From the NCBI RefSeq assembly GCF_003362755.1, contig NZ_QKRA01000006.1, positions 1 through 64,000 of the forward strand: a stretch of 64,000 nt of DNA. The letters are read 5' to 3'. This document shows positions 9,360 through 18,612 of this stretch, one piece after another (positions within the stretch are counted from its first letter, which is position 1; every line of letters starts with the position of its first letter). This stretch comes from Marinomonas piezotolerans (lineage in GTDB: Bacteria; Pseudomonadota; Gammaproteobacteria; Pseudomonadales; Marinomonadaceae). The translations under genes were made by a program, and so were the position numbers. A model generated the notes under the pieces. It ran no database searches and had not been told where the DNA came from. It worked only from the letters and a program-made list of their open reading frames with translations.

Positions 9360-10307
9360 GTGTCCAAGTTGATGGTTTTTACCGGTAATGCCAACCCTGA
9401 ACTCGCTCGTCGGGTGGTACGTCGCCTAGGGCTTCCTATTGGCAACGCAACCGTTGGAAAATTCAGCGACGGAGAGATCACAGTCGAAATTAATGAAAAC
9501 GTTCGTGGTAAAGACGTCTTCATCATCCAATCAACCTGTGCTCCAAGCAATGATAACCTGATGGAACTGATTGTTATGGCCGACGCGCTGCGTCGCGCAT
9601 CCGCTACACGAGTGACAGCAGTTATCCCTTATTTTGGTTATGCTCGACAAGATCGCCGAGTGCGTTCTGCACGTGTACCAATTACTGCGAAGGTGGTAGC
9701 CGATATGATCTCTGCTGTAGGTATTAACCGTGTTTTAACCGTTGATTTGCACGCAGATCAGATACAAGGCTTTTTCGACATCCCCGTGGATAACGTCTAC
9801 GCAACACCTCTACTACTAGACGATCTACAACGACAAGGACACGAAAATATCACCGTTGTTTCACCTGATGTCGGCGGTGTCGTTCGTGCCCGAGCGTTTG
9901 CCAAGCTTCTAGATGATGCCGACTTGGCTATTATCGATAAACGTCGCCCACGCGCCAACGAAGCGCAAATCATGCACTTGATCGGTGATGTAAAAGACAA
10001 AACATGTGTATTGGTCGACGACATGATCGATACAGGCGGTACGCTATGCGCTGCCGCAAAAGCGCTGAAAGAGCACGGTGCGTCAAAAGTACTTGCATAC
10101 TGTACCCACCCTGTTCTCTCTGGCAAAGCTATTGAGAATATTAGCAACTCTGTGCTGGATGAACTGGTCGTCTCTGACACCATTCCATTGACTCAAGCAG
10201 CACAGGATTGCCCACAAATCCGCCAACTGTCGATGTCTGACATTATGGCTGAGGCTGTTCGTCGCGTATGTAACGAAGAGTCTATTAGCGCTATGTTTGG
10301 AGCGTAA
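9360..10307 (+). CDS. prs: ribose-phosphate pyrophosphokinase (PRPP synthetase)
   Basis: Prs, 315 residues, makes phosphoribosyl pyrophosphate from ribose-5-phosphate and ATP, feeding purine, pyrimidine, histidine, tryptophan and NAD synthesis. Seen: the flexible-loop region [19 protein letters not shown] at 91-109, the [18 protein letters not shown] segment at 128-145 and the PRPP-binding [10 protein letters not shown] at 218-227. The start is GTG, fixed by alignment of the [16 protein letters not shown]-terminus to the family. It follows ispE after 57 bp and is followed by rplY after 65 bp, probably in the same transcription unit. Confidence 0.98.
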   Translation: MSKLMVFTGNANPELARRVVRRLGLPIGNATVGKFSDGEITVEINENVRGKDVFIIQSTCAPSNDNLMELIVMADALRRASATRVTAVIPYFGYARQDRRVRSARVPITAKVVADMISAVGINRVLTVDLHADQIQGFFDIPVDNVYATPLLLDDLQRQGHENITVVSPDVGGVVRARAFAKLLDDADLAIIDKRRPRANEAQIMHLIGDVKDKTCVLVDDMIDTGGTLCAAAKALKEHGASKVLAYCTHPVLSGKAIENISNSVLDELVVSDTIPLTQAAQDCPQIRQLSMSDIMAEAVRRVCNEESISAMFGA

Positions 10308-10372
10308 ACCAAACACTACGCTCGGAACGGGTCGCAGTTCTGGGCAAACTAAACTCAATTTAGGATATTAAA

Positions 10373-10948
10373 ATGTCTCAAGTACTAAATGCTGTATCAC
10401 GCAAAGAAGAAGGTAAAGGTGCGAGCCGCCGCCTTCGCCTTGAAGGTCTAGTTCCTGCTGTTGTTTACGGTGGCAACAAAGACGCTGTCTCTGTTACTTT
10501 TAAATCAAATGAAGTTGCGAAAGCAACGAACACTTCATTCCTAACCAGCATCGTTACGATCGCTGTAGACGGCGCAGAAGAAAAAGTAATTGTTAAAGCA
10601 TTGCAACGCCACCCAGCTTCTGGTGACGTCATGCACATCGACCTTCAACGTGTTGCTGAAGATCAAAAGATCGTTACTCGCGTTCCTCTAAACTTCACTA
10701 ACGCATCAAAATCTGAAGGTGTTAAATCTCAAGGTGGTCGTCTATCTGTTGAAGCGAAACTTGCTGAAGTTCGCTGCTTACCTCAGAACCTACCAGCTTC
10801 TTTGGAAGTAGACACAATCAAAGGCCAACTAGGCGATATTTTCCACCTTTCTGACGCAAAACTTCCTGAAGGCGTAGAATTGGTTGCTCTTCTTAAAGGC
10901 GAAGACCATGACCAACCTATCGCTCGTATCGGCAAAGCTAAGCGTTAA
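10373..10948 (+). CDS. rplY: 50S ribosomal protein L25 (general stress protein Ctc form)
   Basis: A 191-residue L25 of the two-domain Ctc type: the N-terminal 5S-rRNA-binding L25 domain (about residues 5-90, with KGASRRLRLEGLVPAVVYGG) and a C-terminal beta domain ending near 185. E. coli has only the short form of 94 residues, so this longer form is typical of Pseudomonas-like lineages. TTAGGATATTAAA precedes the ATG. Codon use is strongly biased as expected for a highly expressed ribosomal gene. It sits between prs and pth. Confidence 0.96.
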   Translation: MSQVLNAVSRKEEGKGASRRLRLEGLVPAVVYGGNKDAVSVTFKSNEVAKATNTSFLTSIVTIAVDGAEEKVIVKALQRHPASGDVMHIDLQRVAEDQKIVTRVPLNFTNASKSEGVKSQGGRLSVEAKLAEVRCLPQNLPASLEVDTIKGQLGDIFHLSDAKLPEGVELVALLKGEDHDQPIARIGKAKR

Positions 10949-10964
10949 TCATTGAGGCAAGTTT

Positions 10965-11549
10965 GTGGCAGGTTTTAGATTACTCGTTGGCTTGGGTAAC
11001 CCCGGCACTGAATATGAAAACACCCGCCACAACGCTGGCGCGCAATGGATTGAAGCACTGGCTCGTATGAGCCAGTGCTCTCTTCGCACCGAAAAAAAAT
11101 TCTTTGGCCAGTTCGGCAAAGTTTTTATAGGTGGTCAGGAATGCTATTTGCTCATTCCTACGACCTATATGAACTTGAGCGGCAAAGCGGTGCAAGCCGT
11201 ATGTCAATTCTATAAAATCTCTCCTCAAGAAGTCCTTGTCGCTCACGATGAGCTAGATATCGCACCGGGTACCGTAAAGCTAAAAAAAAGCGGAGGCCAC
11301 GGTGGACACAATGGACTTAAGGACATCATATCAAAACTGGGAAATAACCGAGATTTCGGGCGCTTACGCATCGGTATAGGCCACCCTGGTCATGCAAGCC
11401 AAGTCGCCGGCTATGTATTACGCAAAGCTCCCAGTGAAGAATACCAAAAAATTGAACAAACCATCGATGAGTCCTTACGCTATTACCAAGATATCATCAG
11501 CGATAACTGGTCAGGCGTAATGAATCATTTACATAGTTTTAAAGCATAA
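10965..11549 (+). CDS. pth: peptidyl-tRNA hydrolase
   Basis: Pth, 194 residues, hydrolyses the ester bond of peptidyl-tRNAs dropped from ribosomes. The catalytic histidine is H22 in ENTRHNAG; GLGNPGTEYENTRHNAG at 9-25, TYMNLSGKAV near 67-76, VAHDELD near 91-97 and KSGGHGGHNGLKDI near 107-120 are all conserved. The start is GTG with GAGGCAAG upstream, sixteen bases after rplY, so the two are co-transcribed; the rplY-pth-ychF order is widely conserved. Confidence 0.97.
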   Translation: MAGFRLLVGLGNPGTEYENTRHNAGAQWIEALARMSQCSLRTEKKFFGQFGKVFIGGQECYLLIPTTYMNLSGKAVQAVCQFYKISPQEVLVAHDELDIAPGTVKLKKSGGHGGHNGLKDIISKLGNNRDFGRLRIGIGHPGHASQVAGYVLRKAPSEEYQKIEQTIDESLRYYQDIISDNWSGVMNHLHSFKA

Positions 11550-11572
11550 CTAACCAGCTTTAGGAATTTCTT

Positions 11573-12664
11573 ATGGGCTTTAATTGCGGCATCGTCGGCT
11601 TACCAAACGTCGGCAAATCTACTCTATTTAACGCGCTAACCAAAGCCGGTATTGGCGCTGAAAATTTCCCCTTCTGTACAATAGAGCCTAACGCTGGCGT
11701 CGTGGCGATGCCTGATCCACGCTTAGATGCGCTCGCCGAAATTGTGAAGCCAGAAAGAGTTCTTGCAACAACAATGGAATTTGTTGACATCGCAGGCTTA
11801 GTGGAAGGTGCGTCAAAAGGCGAAGGGCTTGGTAACAAATTCCTTGCCAATATTCGTGAAACAGACGCCATCGCTCATGTAGTTCGCTGCTTTGAAGATG
11901 AAAATGTCATTCACGTTTCGAATCAGATCAACCCTAAAGCAGACATTGAAGTCATCAACCTTGAACTGGTTCTAGCTGATCTCGAATCCGTAGATAAACA
12001 AATCTTCCGCACTGCAAAAAATGCCAAAAGTGGTAATAAAGAAGCTATTGCTCATAAAGAATTCCTTGAGCGAATCAAAGCACATCTAGAAGACGGCTTG
12101 CCAGTCCGAGCATTATCTTTATCAGATGATGAAGTCAAAGCGGTTAAGCAACTTCACTTGCTGACAACTAAGCCAACTATGTATATTGCAAACGTCGCTG
12201 AAGATGGTTTTGAGAATAACCCACACCTCGATACGGTTCGCGAAATTGCTGAAGCAGAAGGCGCTATACTGGTTCCTATCTGCAACCAATTAGAAGCAGA
12301 AATTTCTGAGCTGGATGCGGAAGAAATGCAAGAGTTCTTAGATGAAATGGGTATGGAAGAGCCAGGCTTAGACCGAGTCATCCGTGCAGGCTATGAACTC
12401 CTAGGACTTCAGACATACTTTACAGCGGGCGTTAAAGAAGTACGCGCTTGGACTGTGAAACAAGGTGCTACAGCACCTCAAGCCGCTGGTGTGATCCATA
12501 CAGACTTCGAGAAAGGTTTTATCCGTGCTGAAGTCGTTGCTTACAACGACTTCATTCAGTACCGAGGTGAGAGCGGAGCCAAGGAAGCTGGCAAATGGCG
12601 CTTAGAAGGAAAAGAGTACATTGTCAAAGATGGCGATGTAATGCATTTCCGTTTCAACGTATAA
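11573..12664 (+). CDS. ychF: redox-regulated ribosome-binding ATPase YchF
   Basis: YchF (OLA1 family, 363 residues) is an Obg-related P-loop protein that binds the 70S ribosome and hydrolyses ATP in preference to GTP. The P loop GLPNVGKST is at residues 9-17; switch II is [20 protein letters not shown] near 66-85; the NCxxE-type specificity region is altered as in YchF ([10 protein letters not shown] near 237-246); a TGS domain closes the protein (about 277-360). It follows pth after 23 bp in the conserved pair. A Na-like regulatory role in oxidative stress is known in E. coli. Confidence 0.97.
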   Translation: MGFNCGIVGLPNVGKSTLFNALTKAGIGAENFPFCTIEPNAGVVAMPDPRLDALAEIVKPERVLATTMEFVDIAGLVEGASKGEGLGNKFLANIRETDAIAHVVRCFEDENVIHVSNQINPKADIEVINLELVLADLESVDKQIFRTAKNAKSGNKEAIAHKEFLERIKAHLEDGLPVRALSLSDDEVKAVKQLHLLTTKPTMYIANVAEDGFENNPHLDTVREIAEAEGAILVPICNQLEAEISELDAEEMQEFLDEMGMEEPGLDRVIRAGYELLGLQTYFTAGVKEVRAWTVKQGATAPQAAGVIHTDFEKGFIRAEVVAYNDFIQYRGESGAKEAGKWRLEGKEYIVKDGDVMHFRFNV

Positions 12665-12680
12665 AATTTCACAAAAAAGC

Positions 12681-12711
12681 TTGACCCATGAACGGGTTAT
12701 ATGAATAATAT
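12681..12711 (+). promoter_or_regulatory. putative sigma-70 promoter of the tRNA array
   Basis: TTGACC at 12681-12686 and TAATAT at 12706-12711, separated by 19 bp, lie 55 bp before the first tRNA. The bases that follow (CGCGCCAC) form a GC-rich discriminator as in stable-RNA promoters. The spacer is at the long end of the accepted range, so the assignment is moderate. Confidence 0.5.
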
Positions 12712-12765
12712 CGCGCCACAGACACAGGGAAGCGCCAAGCTGAATTGCGTCTGTGAGAAGATTGT

Positions 12766-12840
12766 TGGGGTGTAGCCAAGCGGTAAGGCAACGGGTTTTG
12801 ATCCCGTCATGCGTAGGTTCGAATCCTGCCACCCCAGCCA
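12766..12840 (+). tRNA. tRNA-Gln(TTG), copy 1
   Basis: A 75-nt tRNA with acceptor stem TGGGGTG/CACCCCA, encoded GCCA tail, anticodon loop TTTTGAT giving anticodon TTG (reads CAA/CAG), and T loop GTTCGAATC. It is the first of three identical Gln copies in the array. Confidence 0.97.
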
Positions 12841-12848
12841 CTCTTCAA

Positions 12849-12925
12849 GGCTATGTAGCTCAGTTGGTTAGAGCACATCACTCATAATGATGGGGTCACT
12901 AGTTCGAATCTAGTCATAGCCACCA
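12849..12925 (+). tRNA. tRNA-Met(CAT), elongator, copy 1
   Basis: A 77-nt tRNA with acceptor GGCTATG/CATAGCC, encoded ACCA end, anticodon loop CTCATAA giving CAT, and T loop AGTTCGAATCT. Close similarity to the E. coli metT/metU elongator tRNA, and the paired first base, make it elongator Met rather than initiator or tRNA-Ile2; the Ile2 alternative cannot be fully excluded by eye. Confidence 0.93.
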
Positions 12926-12941
12926 ACCTTTTTTGATACGT

Positions 12942-13016
12942 TGGGGTGTAGCCAAGCGGTAAGGCAACGGGTTTTGATCCCGTCATGCGTAGGTTCGAAT
13001 CCTGCCACCCCAGCCA
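12942..13016 (+). tRNA. tRNA-Gln(TTG), copy 2
   Basis: Identical base for base to the first Gln copy (75 nt, anticodon TTG, CCA encoded). It follows the first Met tRNA after a 16-bp spacer, which is not conserved with the other spacers. Confidence 0.97.
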
Positions 13017-13030
13017 TCAAATCCTATTTA

Positions 13031-13107
13031 GGCTATGTAGCTCAGTTGGTTAGAGCACATCACTCATAATGATGGGGTCACTAGTTCGAATCTAGTCATA
13101 GCCACCA
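13031..13107 (+). tRNA. tRNA-Met(CAT), elongator, copy 2
   Basis: Identical to the first Met copy (77 nt, anticodon CAT, CCA encoded), 14 bp after Gln copy 2. Confidence 0.93.
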
Positions 13108-13128
13108 CTTCTCAAAGTACTTTCTTAT

Positions 13129-13203
13129 TGGGGTGTAGCCAAGCGGTAAGGCAACGGGTTTTGATCCCGTCATGCGTAGGTTCGAATCCTGCCACCCCAG
13201 CCA
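13129..13203 (+). tRNA. tRNA-Gln(TTG), copy 3
   Basis: Identical to the other two Gln copies, 21 bp after Met copy 2. It is the last gene of the array; no clear intrinsic terminator follows before the outer-membrane protein gene, only a short T run near 13213-13218. Confidence 0.97.
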
Positions 13204-13297
13204 CAACACCGAGATTTTTTGCGAGTTTCATTAGCTTTTCATAATAGCTCCTTTATAATTCGAGGCATTACAACTCGATATTCAATAGGACAATCTC

Positions 13298-13951
13298 ATG
13301 AAAAAAGCGCTTATCGCCTCATCCATACTTTTAGCCAGTGCTGCACAAGCCGATGTGTTAGGCTTAACTGCAGAAATTGGCCAATACTCTCCAGATGCAA
13401 GCTTCAATGGCTCCGTTAATGGGCAAACTACAAACTCAGACCTTTCTGGCGATAGCTCAACATACTTTGGCGTGGCGTTTGAACACCCTGTACCTGTCAT
13501 CCCAAATGTACGTCTTCAGGGGTCAACACTTGAAGCAAGCAACAGCAACACTCAGGTAAAAATCGACAACACGGATTACACGCTTTACTACGAGCTACTA
13601 GATGGCCTTGCTTGGCTTAGCCTTGACGCAGGTGTATCGTTCCGTCAAATGGACATGGATGCACGTATAAATGGCTCAAGCGCTTCAGAGAGCTTTATTC
13701 TGCCAACGGGCTATGTTGCAGCCTACTTCACTTTGCCGACACTTCCTATTTCTGTGGGCGGTGAACTTAAAACTTTAGCCATTGGCGATTCGAGCATCAC
13801 CGATACGACAGTTAAAGTAAAATACGAATCACCATTCTTCGTTGGTGTTGAGGGTGGCTACCGGAATGCCAACCTAACGATCGACGAAGGAAGCATTGAT
13901 ACTGAAGTAGACTTTGACGGCTTCTTCGTTGGCGTATTTGCTGATTTCTAA
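13298..13951 (+). CDS. TIGR04219-type outer membrane beta-barrel protein
   Basis: A 217-residue exported protein: signal peptide MKKALIASSILLASAAQA cleaved after residue 18, then alternating beta strands and a terminal aromatic FFVGVFADF, the usual C-terminal outer-membrane barrel signal. The YFGVAFEHPVPVIPNVRLQ segment and the GLAWLSLDAGVSFRQMD motif resemble the TIGR04219 family of outer membrane proteins of unknown function found in Vibrio and Marinomonas-like bacteria. A single-gene unit: tRNA array upstream, bidirectional terminator downstream. Function is unknown. Confidence 0.75.
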   Translation: MKKALIASSILLASAAQADVLGLTAEIGQYSPDASFNGSVNGQTTNSDLSGDSSTYFGVAFEHPVPVIPNVRLQGSTLEASNSNTQVKIDNTDYTLYYELLDGLAWLSLDAGVSFRQMDMDARINGSSASESFILPTGYVAAYFTLPTLPISVGGELKTLAIGDSSITDTTVKVKYESPFFVGVEGGYRNANLTIDEGSIDTEVDFDGFFVGVFADF

Positions 13952-13970
13952 TCTACTTTTGCCACGCAAT

Positions 13971-14004
13971 AAAAAAGCCAGCACCTCTTCGGTACTGGCT
14001 TTTT
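13971..14004. terminator. bidirectional intrinsic terminator
   Basis: AAAAGCCAG..CTGGCTTTT stem with an inner ACC/GGT extension and TCTTC loop, A-rich on one side and T-rich on the other. It lies between the convergent barrel-protein gene and clpB and can serve both. Confidence 0.85.
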
Positions 14005-14021
14005 ACTTTAAAGCACTTGCT

Positions 14022-16625
14022 CTAAACCGCTTCTACGGTTTCCTTGCCGGCGTTGAACACCATACCGTCTTCGTTAACACCAACCTGTATCAGATCCCCA
14101 GCGACAAATTGCCCTGACAACAACTCATTAGCAAGCGGATTCTCAATCCACTGCTGAATCGCTCGCTTAAGCGGTCTAGCACCATAAATGGGGTCGTACC
14201 CTACTTCTGCTAACCGCTCCATTGCCTCATCGCTTACATTCATAGACATCCCCATTTCTGCTAAGCGCGCATTCAGATGATGCAATTGAATTTTAGCAAT
14301 GCCTTTTATTTGCGACTGCATCAGTGGGTGGAATACCACCGTCTCATCAATTCGGTTAATGAATTCAGGCCTAAAGTGTGAACCCACTACCTCCATCACT
14401 CTGGACTTAATCGATTCGTACTCATCATTGGTACGATACTCTTGAATAACATCCGATCCCAAATTCGATGTCATCACCACGACGGTATTTCTAAAATCAA
14501 CCGTTCGCCCCTGACCATCTGTAAGCCGCCCGTCATCCAACACTTGCAGTAGGATATTGAAAACATCTGGATGGGCTTTCTCTACCTCATCAAGCAACAA
14601 CACAGAATATGGTCGACGGCGCACAGCTTCTGTTAAGTAGCCACCTTCTTCATAACCAACATAACCCGGCGGCGCCCCAATCAAACGAGCCACTGAGTGT
14701 TTCTCCATGAATTCGGACATATCAACACGAACCATGGCCTGTTCAGTATCAAATAAGAACTTAGCCAAAGATTTACACAGCTCGGTTTTCCCTACCCCTG
14801 TTGGCCCTAAGAATAAAAATGAACCATTCGGGCGGTTTGGATCAGCAAGCCCAGAACGAGAGCGGCGCACTGCATTGGATACAGCATTGACGGCTTCATC
14901 TTGCCCAATTACAGACTGATGCAACGCATCCTCCATCCGCAATAACTTGTCACGCTCCCCTTCCAGCATTTTATCTACGGGAATCCCAGTCCAACGCGAG
15001 ACAACAGTAGCGATCTCTTCTTCGGTAACACGATTTTTGAGCAGCTGCGTTTCCGTCTCGTTTTCTTCAGCTAAAGCCGCCTTTTCGATCTCTGCTTCCA
15101 ACATCGGAATCACACCATACTGAAGCTCTGACATTTTCGCCAAATTGCCTTGACGACGTGCCTCTTCCATCTCATGACGAACACCTTCCAACTCTTCTTT
15201 TAGCTTTTGTGCCCCCTGAACAGCAGCTTTTTCAGCATTCCAAATTTCTTCGAGGTCAGAGAACTGCTTCTGTAACGTATCAATCTCTTCCTCAAGTTCT
15301 TTTAGACGTAGCTTCGATGCCTTATCCTTTTCTTTCTTCAGTGCTTCTTTCTCTATCTTAAGCTGAATTAAACGGCGCTCAAGGCGATCCATTTCTTCCG
15401 GCTTTGAATCCATCTCCATACGAATACGACTTGCCGCCTCATCCACCAAATCAATCGCCTTATCCGGAAGCTGTCTGTCGGTAATATAGCGCTGAGAAAG
15501 CTTCGCGGCGGCGATGATCGCCGAATCTGTAATATCCACCCCATGGTGAACCTCATAGCGCTCTTTTAAACCGCGTAGTATCGCAATTGAATCCATCACA
15601 CTCGGCTCATCTACCAGCACTTTTTGGAAACGTCGTTCGAGCGCAGCATCTTTCTCTATATATTGACGATATTCATCCAACGTTGTCGCGCCAACACAGT
15701 GGAGCTCTCCTCGAGCAAGAGCAGGCTTAAGCATATTGCCCGCATCCATTGAGCCCTCTGATTTACCCGCGCCAACCATCGTGTGGATCTCATCAATGAA
15801 TAAAATGACTTGACCTTCTTGCTTAGACAGCTCATTCAAAACCGCTTTTAAACGCTCCTCAAACTCACCTCGGTATTTTGCACCAGCAATCAAGGTACCC
15901 ATATCGAGTGACAAGACACGCTTTTTCTTCAACCCTTCAGGAACTTCTCCATTAATGATTCGTTGCGCTAACCCTTCAACAATCGCTGTTTTACCAACCC
16001 CAGGCTCACCGATCAGAACAGGGTTGTTTTTACGACGGCGCTGCAAAACTTGTATTGCTCTTCGGATTTCATCATCACGGCCAATCACTGGATCCAAGCG
16101 CCCTTCCGCCGCTTTAGCTGTCAAATCAACGGTGTATTTATCCAACGCTTGACGACTCTCTTCCGCATCGGGGTCGTTCACTGAGTCTCCACCACGCACA
16201 CTGTCGATCACCGCAACGATGTCAGCTTTTGTCACTCCGGTTGCTTTGAGTGCTTTTGCGACATCATCTTTACCATCAAACATCGCTAGTAGCAGTAGCT
16301 CCGATGATATGTACTGGTCTTTACGTTTTTGAGCTTCCTTATCAGCAAGATTCAGAAGTCGTCCCAGTTCAGATGACATCTGAACATTACCATCATGATC
16401 ATTGAGTTTTGGCATTCGCTCTAAAATTTGATTAAGCGACTCTTTAAACTTGGCAACTTGAACGCCTGCTTGCTGCAGGATAGGCCGAGTACTGCCGCCT
16501 TGTTGATCCAACAAGGCGATCAAGACATGCACTGGCTCAATGTATGAGTGGTCTTGCCCTAAAGCAACAGACTGTGCATCCGATAGAGCAAGCTGCAATT
16601 TACTGGTTAATCGATCAATTCGCAT
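14022..16625 (-). CDS. clpB: ATP-dependent disaggregase ClpB
   Basis: ClpB, 867 residues, extracts polypeptides from aggregates together with DnaK. Seen in order: N domain with two Clp-N repeats (1-145), AAA+ module 1 with Walker A GEPGVGKT at 206-213, the long coiled-coil middle domain with many Lys/Glu heptads (about 410-530), AAA+ module 2 with Walker A GPTGVGKT near 605-612 and sensor [31 protein letters not shown], then the C-terminal D2 small domain. GGAGG precedes the ATG. A sigma-32-like promoter lies about 45 bp upstream, and pgeF and rluD are further upstream, the same order as in E. coli. Confidence 0.98.
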   Translation of the reverse strand: MRIDRLTSKLQLALSDAQSVALGQDHSYIEPVHVLIALLDQQGGSTRPILQQAGVQVAKFKESLNQILERMPKLNDHDGNVQMSSELGRLLNLADKEAQKRKDQYISSELLLLAMFDGKDDVAKALKATGVTKADIVAVIDSVRGGDSVNDPDAEESRQALDKYTVDLTAKAAEGRLDPVIGRDDEIRRAIQVLQRRRKNNPVLIGEPGVGKTAIVEGLAQRIINGEVPEGLKKKRVLSLDMGTLIAGAKYRGEFEERLKAVLNELSKQEGQVILFIDEIHTMVGAGKSEGSMDAGNMLKPALARGELHCVGATTLDEYRQYIEKDAALERRFQKVLVDEPSVMDSIAILRGLKERYEVHHGVDITDSAIIAAAKLSQRYITDRQLPDKAIDLVDEAASRIRMEMDSKPEEMDRLERRLIQLKIEKEALKKEKDKASKLRLKELEEEIDTLQKQFSDLEEIWNAEKAAVQGAQKLKEELEGVRHEMEEARRQGNLAKMSELQYGVIPMLEAEIEKAALAEENETETQLLKNRVTEEEIATVVSRWTGIPVDKMLEGERDKLLRMEDALHQSVIGQDEAVNAVSNAVRRSRSGLADPNRPNGSFLFLGPTGVGKTELCKSLAKFLFDTEQAMVRVDMSEFMEKHSVARLIGAPPGYVGYEEGGYLTEAVRRRPYSVLLLDEVEKAHPDVFNILLQVLDDGRLTDGQGRTVDFRNTVVVMTSNLGSDVIQEYRTNDEYESIKSRVMEVVGSHFRPEFINRIDETVVFHPLMQSQIKGIAKIQLHHLNARLAEMGMSMNVSDEAMERLAEVGYDPIYGARPLKRAIQQWIENPLANELLSGQFVAGDLIQVGVNEDGMVFNAGKETVEAV

Positions 16626-16670
16626 ATTTGGCCTCCGATAAACCGATTATAAAATGAGTTTCTAATCGCT

Positions 16671-16698
16671 TTATAGGTACAAGATTTATCTTTTCAAT
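16671..16698 (-). promoter_or_regulatory. putative heat-shock (sigma-32) promoter of clpB
   Basis: On the minus strand a CATTGAAA element (16691-16698 region) is followed after 14 bases by CCTATAAA (16671-16677 region). This fits the sigma-32 pattern CTTGAAA, 13-17 spacer, CCCCATnT reasonably well, and clpB is a classical sigma-32 target. The -10 match is partial. Confidence 0.6.
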
Positions 16699-16725
16699 GC
16701 CTAGGTGTCATTTTTTTGACACTCA

Positions 16726-17457
16726 TCATCCATCAAACCAGACAAGCGTCGCCATGCGACCTGTATCATGGTCACGACGATAGGAGAAAAAGCGCTCTGG
16801 ATCATTGTAAGTACAAAATTCGCCGCCCAATATTGTCTGACAGCCATGTTGCAAAAGTCTCAATCTCGCAAGGCTGTACAAGTCGCCCAGCCATTTTCCA
16901 CTGCGCGTGCTGGGAGTAAAAGCAGACATCGCATTCGCATCTTTCTCTATAAACGCAGCGCGTACCTCGCCCCCGACTTCAAAGGCACTTGGGCCAATTG
17001 CTGGCCCAAGGTAAGCAACAACGCTAGAAGGGTCTTTAAAACATGCCAATGTATTTTCCAATACGCCACCACAAAGGCCTCGCCAGCCCGCGTGGGCAAC
17101 AGCCACTTCATCCCCCGCTCTAGTCGCAAACACCACCGGCAGACAGTCAGCCGTTAATATCGCACAAACCGTATTGGGTGTGTTGGTATAAGCCGCATCC
17201 GCCGTTATCGCCCCTCCTTTAGGAAGCGTCGCAACGTCACAGCCGTGCACTTGATTTAGCCAGTAAACAGAACCTGGATGCTGAGTTAGTCGCTTTAACT
17301 CTTCGCGATTGTAAGCGACAGCTTCAGCGGCATCACCGACATGTGCACCTATATTAAATCCATCAAATGGCGCTTGACTCACTCCTCCCTTACGAGTCGT
17401 CACATATGCTTTGACCCGCTCAGGTACAACCCAATCAACAGATAAAACAGAATCCAT
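16726..17457 (-). CDS. pgeF: purine nucleoside phosphorylase / laccase-domain protein YfiH (PgeF)
   Basis: A 243-residue multicopper-polyphenol-oxidase-fold protein of the YfiH family. The family residues are visible: GAHVGD near 38, QVHG near 68, CAILTADCLPVVF near 104-116 and VAHAGWRGLCGGVLE near 124-138, supplying the Cys and His metal ligands. Relatives act as purine nucleoside phosphorylase/adenosine deaminase, and E. coli PgeF helps edit peptidoglycan cytoplasmic precursors. The ATG at 17457 has AGGTGG five bases upstream; a GTG three codons earlier is possible. It lies between rluD and clpB, as in many gammaproteobacteria. Confidence 0.92.
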   Translation of the reverse strand: MDSVLSVDWVVPERVKAYVTTRKGGVSQAPFDGFNIGAHVGDAAEAVAYNREELKRLTQHPGSVYWLNQVHGCDVATLPKGGAITADAAYTNTPNTVCAILTADCLPVVFATRAGDEVAVAHAGWRGLCGGVLENTLACFKDPSSVVAYLGPAIGPSAFEVGGEVRAAFIEKDANAMSAFTPSTRSGKWLGDLYSLARLRLLQHGCQTILGGEFCTYNDPERFFSYRRDHDTGRMATLVWFDG

Positions 17458-17471
17458 ATCATCCACCTAAC

Positions 17472-17496
17472 AAAAAAGGCAGCCTTCGCTGCCTTT
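17472..17496 (-). terminator. intrinsic terminator between rluD and pgeF
   Basis: Read on the minus strand: AAAGGCAGC, GAAG loop, GCTGCCTTTTTT. Nine-base stem and six-T tail just after rluD and right before the pgeF ribosome site. It would end or attenuate rluD transcription, so pgeF would rely on readthrough. Confidence 0.8.
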
Positions 17497-17527
17497 GTTC
17501 AAATTATCCCCACACTATTTGAAGGGC

Positions 17528-18505
17528 TTACATGTAATGCGTCTTGCCGCCATTATGTAGGTCTGCTTCTAATACATCGATAAGCGCCTTCATATCCTCC
17601 GGCAGGTCTACTTCCCATTCCATCCATTCGCCAGTCACAGGGTGAGACAACTCCAGCTTTTTAGCATGCAATGCTTGACGACGAAACCCCCGTAGCGCTT
17701 CTTGCAGTTCAGGGGAGCACCCCTTAGGCATTTTCAGACGACCCGCATACTGCGGATCACCGACTAGCGGATACTGAATAAACGCCATATGCACACGTAT
17801 CTGGTGAGTACGCCCTGTCTCTAGCTTTAAACGAATATGCGTATGGTTATTGTAACGCTTCACTAACCGATAATGGGTAATTGCCTCTTTACCATTTACA
17901 GGCTCAACCGCTTGCTTTTGACGATTATGTGGGTGTCGGCCAATAGGCTCGTCCACAATACCACCACCCGTCATGGCTCCGATAGCGATGGCCTCATACT
18001 CACGCCCCATGCTGCGATCTTGTAGCTGTGTCACGAGATCCGTCTGAGCAATCAGTGTTTTCGCAACAACCATTAGCCCTGTCGTCTCTTTATCTAAACG
18101 ATGCACAATTCCAGCACGAGGAACCGTGGCTGTTTCAGGTGCATGATGAAGAATCGCGTTAAGCAAGGTACCATCACTATGGCCAGCGGCAGGGTGTACA
18201 ACGAGTCCTGCTGGCTTATTAATAACCAAGATATCATCGTCTTCATAGACAATAACTAAAGGGATGTCCTGTGCGGTGTGAACAACTTGCTCCTCAAGCT
18301 CAACATCCAACGTAATAACCTCGCCACCAAAGAGCTTTTCCTTGGGTTTGGTTTTACTACCATCGACTAAGAGAACACCATCTTTGATCCAGCTTTGGAT
18401 TCGCGAACGTGAGTAATCTGAAAACAATTCGGTTGCAATTTGATCAAATCGCTGACCAGAAAAATCCAGTGTAACTTGGGCTTCTTTTACTATGCGCTCT
18501 GCCAT
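17528..18505 (-). CDS. rluD: 23S rRNA pseudouridine(1911/1915/1917) synthase RluD
   Basis: RluD modifies helix 69 of 23S rRNA and is important for late 50S assembly. The chosen ATG gives 325 residues (MAERIVKEAQVTLDF), near the E. coli length; an ATG-less extension of eleven codons upstream is unlikely. An S4 RNA-binding domain occupies about residues 15-60, and the catalytic aspartate is D138 in VHRLDKETTGLMV. LETGRTHQIRVHM and GDPQYAGR are the later family motifs. It is divergent from bamD, as in E. coli. Confidence 0.96.
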   Translation of the reverse strand: MAERIVKEAQVTLDFSGQRFDQIATELFSDYSRSRIQSWIKDGVLLVDGSKTKPKEKLFGGEVITLDVELEEQVVHTAQDIPLVIVYEDDDILVINKPAGLVVHPAAGHSDGTLLNAILHHAPETATVPRAGIVHRLDKETTGLMVVAKTLIAQTDLVTQLQDRSMGREYEAIAIGAMTGGGIVDEPIGRHPHNRQKQAVEPVNGKEAITHYRLVKRYNNHTHIRLKLETGRTHQIRVHMAFIQYPLVGDPQYAGRLKMPKGCSPELQEALRGFRRQALHAKKLELSHPVTGEWMEWEVDLPEDMKALIDVLEADLHNGGKTHYM

Positions 18506-18612
18506 ACAATAAACTTTCTTTGCTCTATGCTGCGTCATCTCGACGCGAAATATGTCAATTGCATAGCTATCATGAAAATGGCTATGCCGCTTTTACTAGG
18601 GTTGTATTATAC

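Noticed and set aside
12766-13203. Regularly spaced repeats that might suggest a CRISPR array
   Set aside because: The repeated units are complete tRNA genes with cloverleaf, anticodon and CCA; the spacers are short and irregular.
18520-18612. Extended N-terminus of bamD
   Set aside because: It would bury the lipoprotein signal; the ATG at 18613 gives a standard signal and lipobox.
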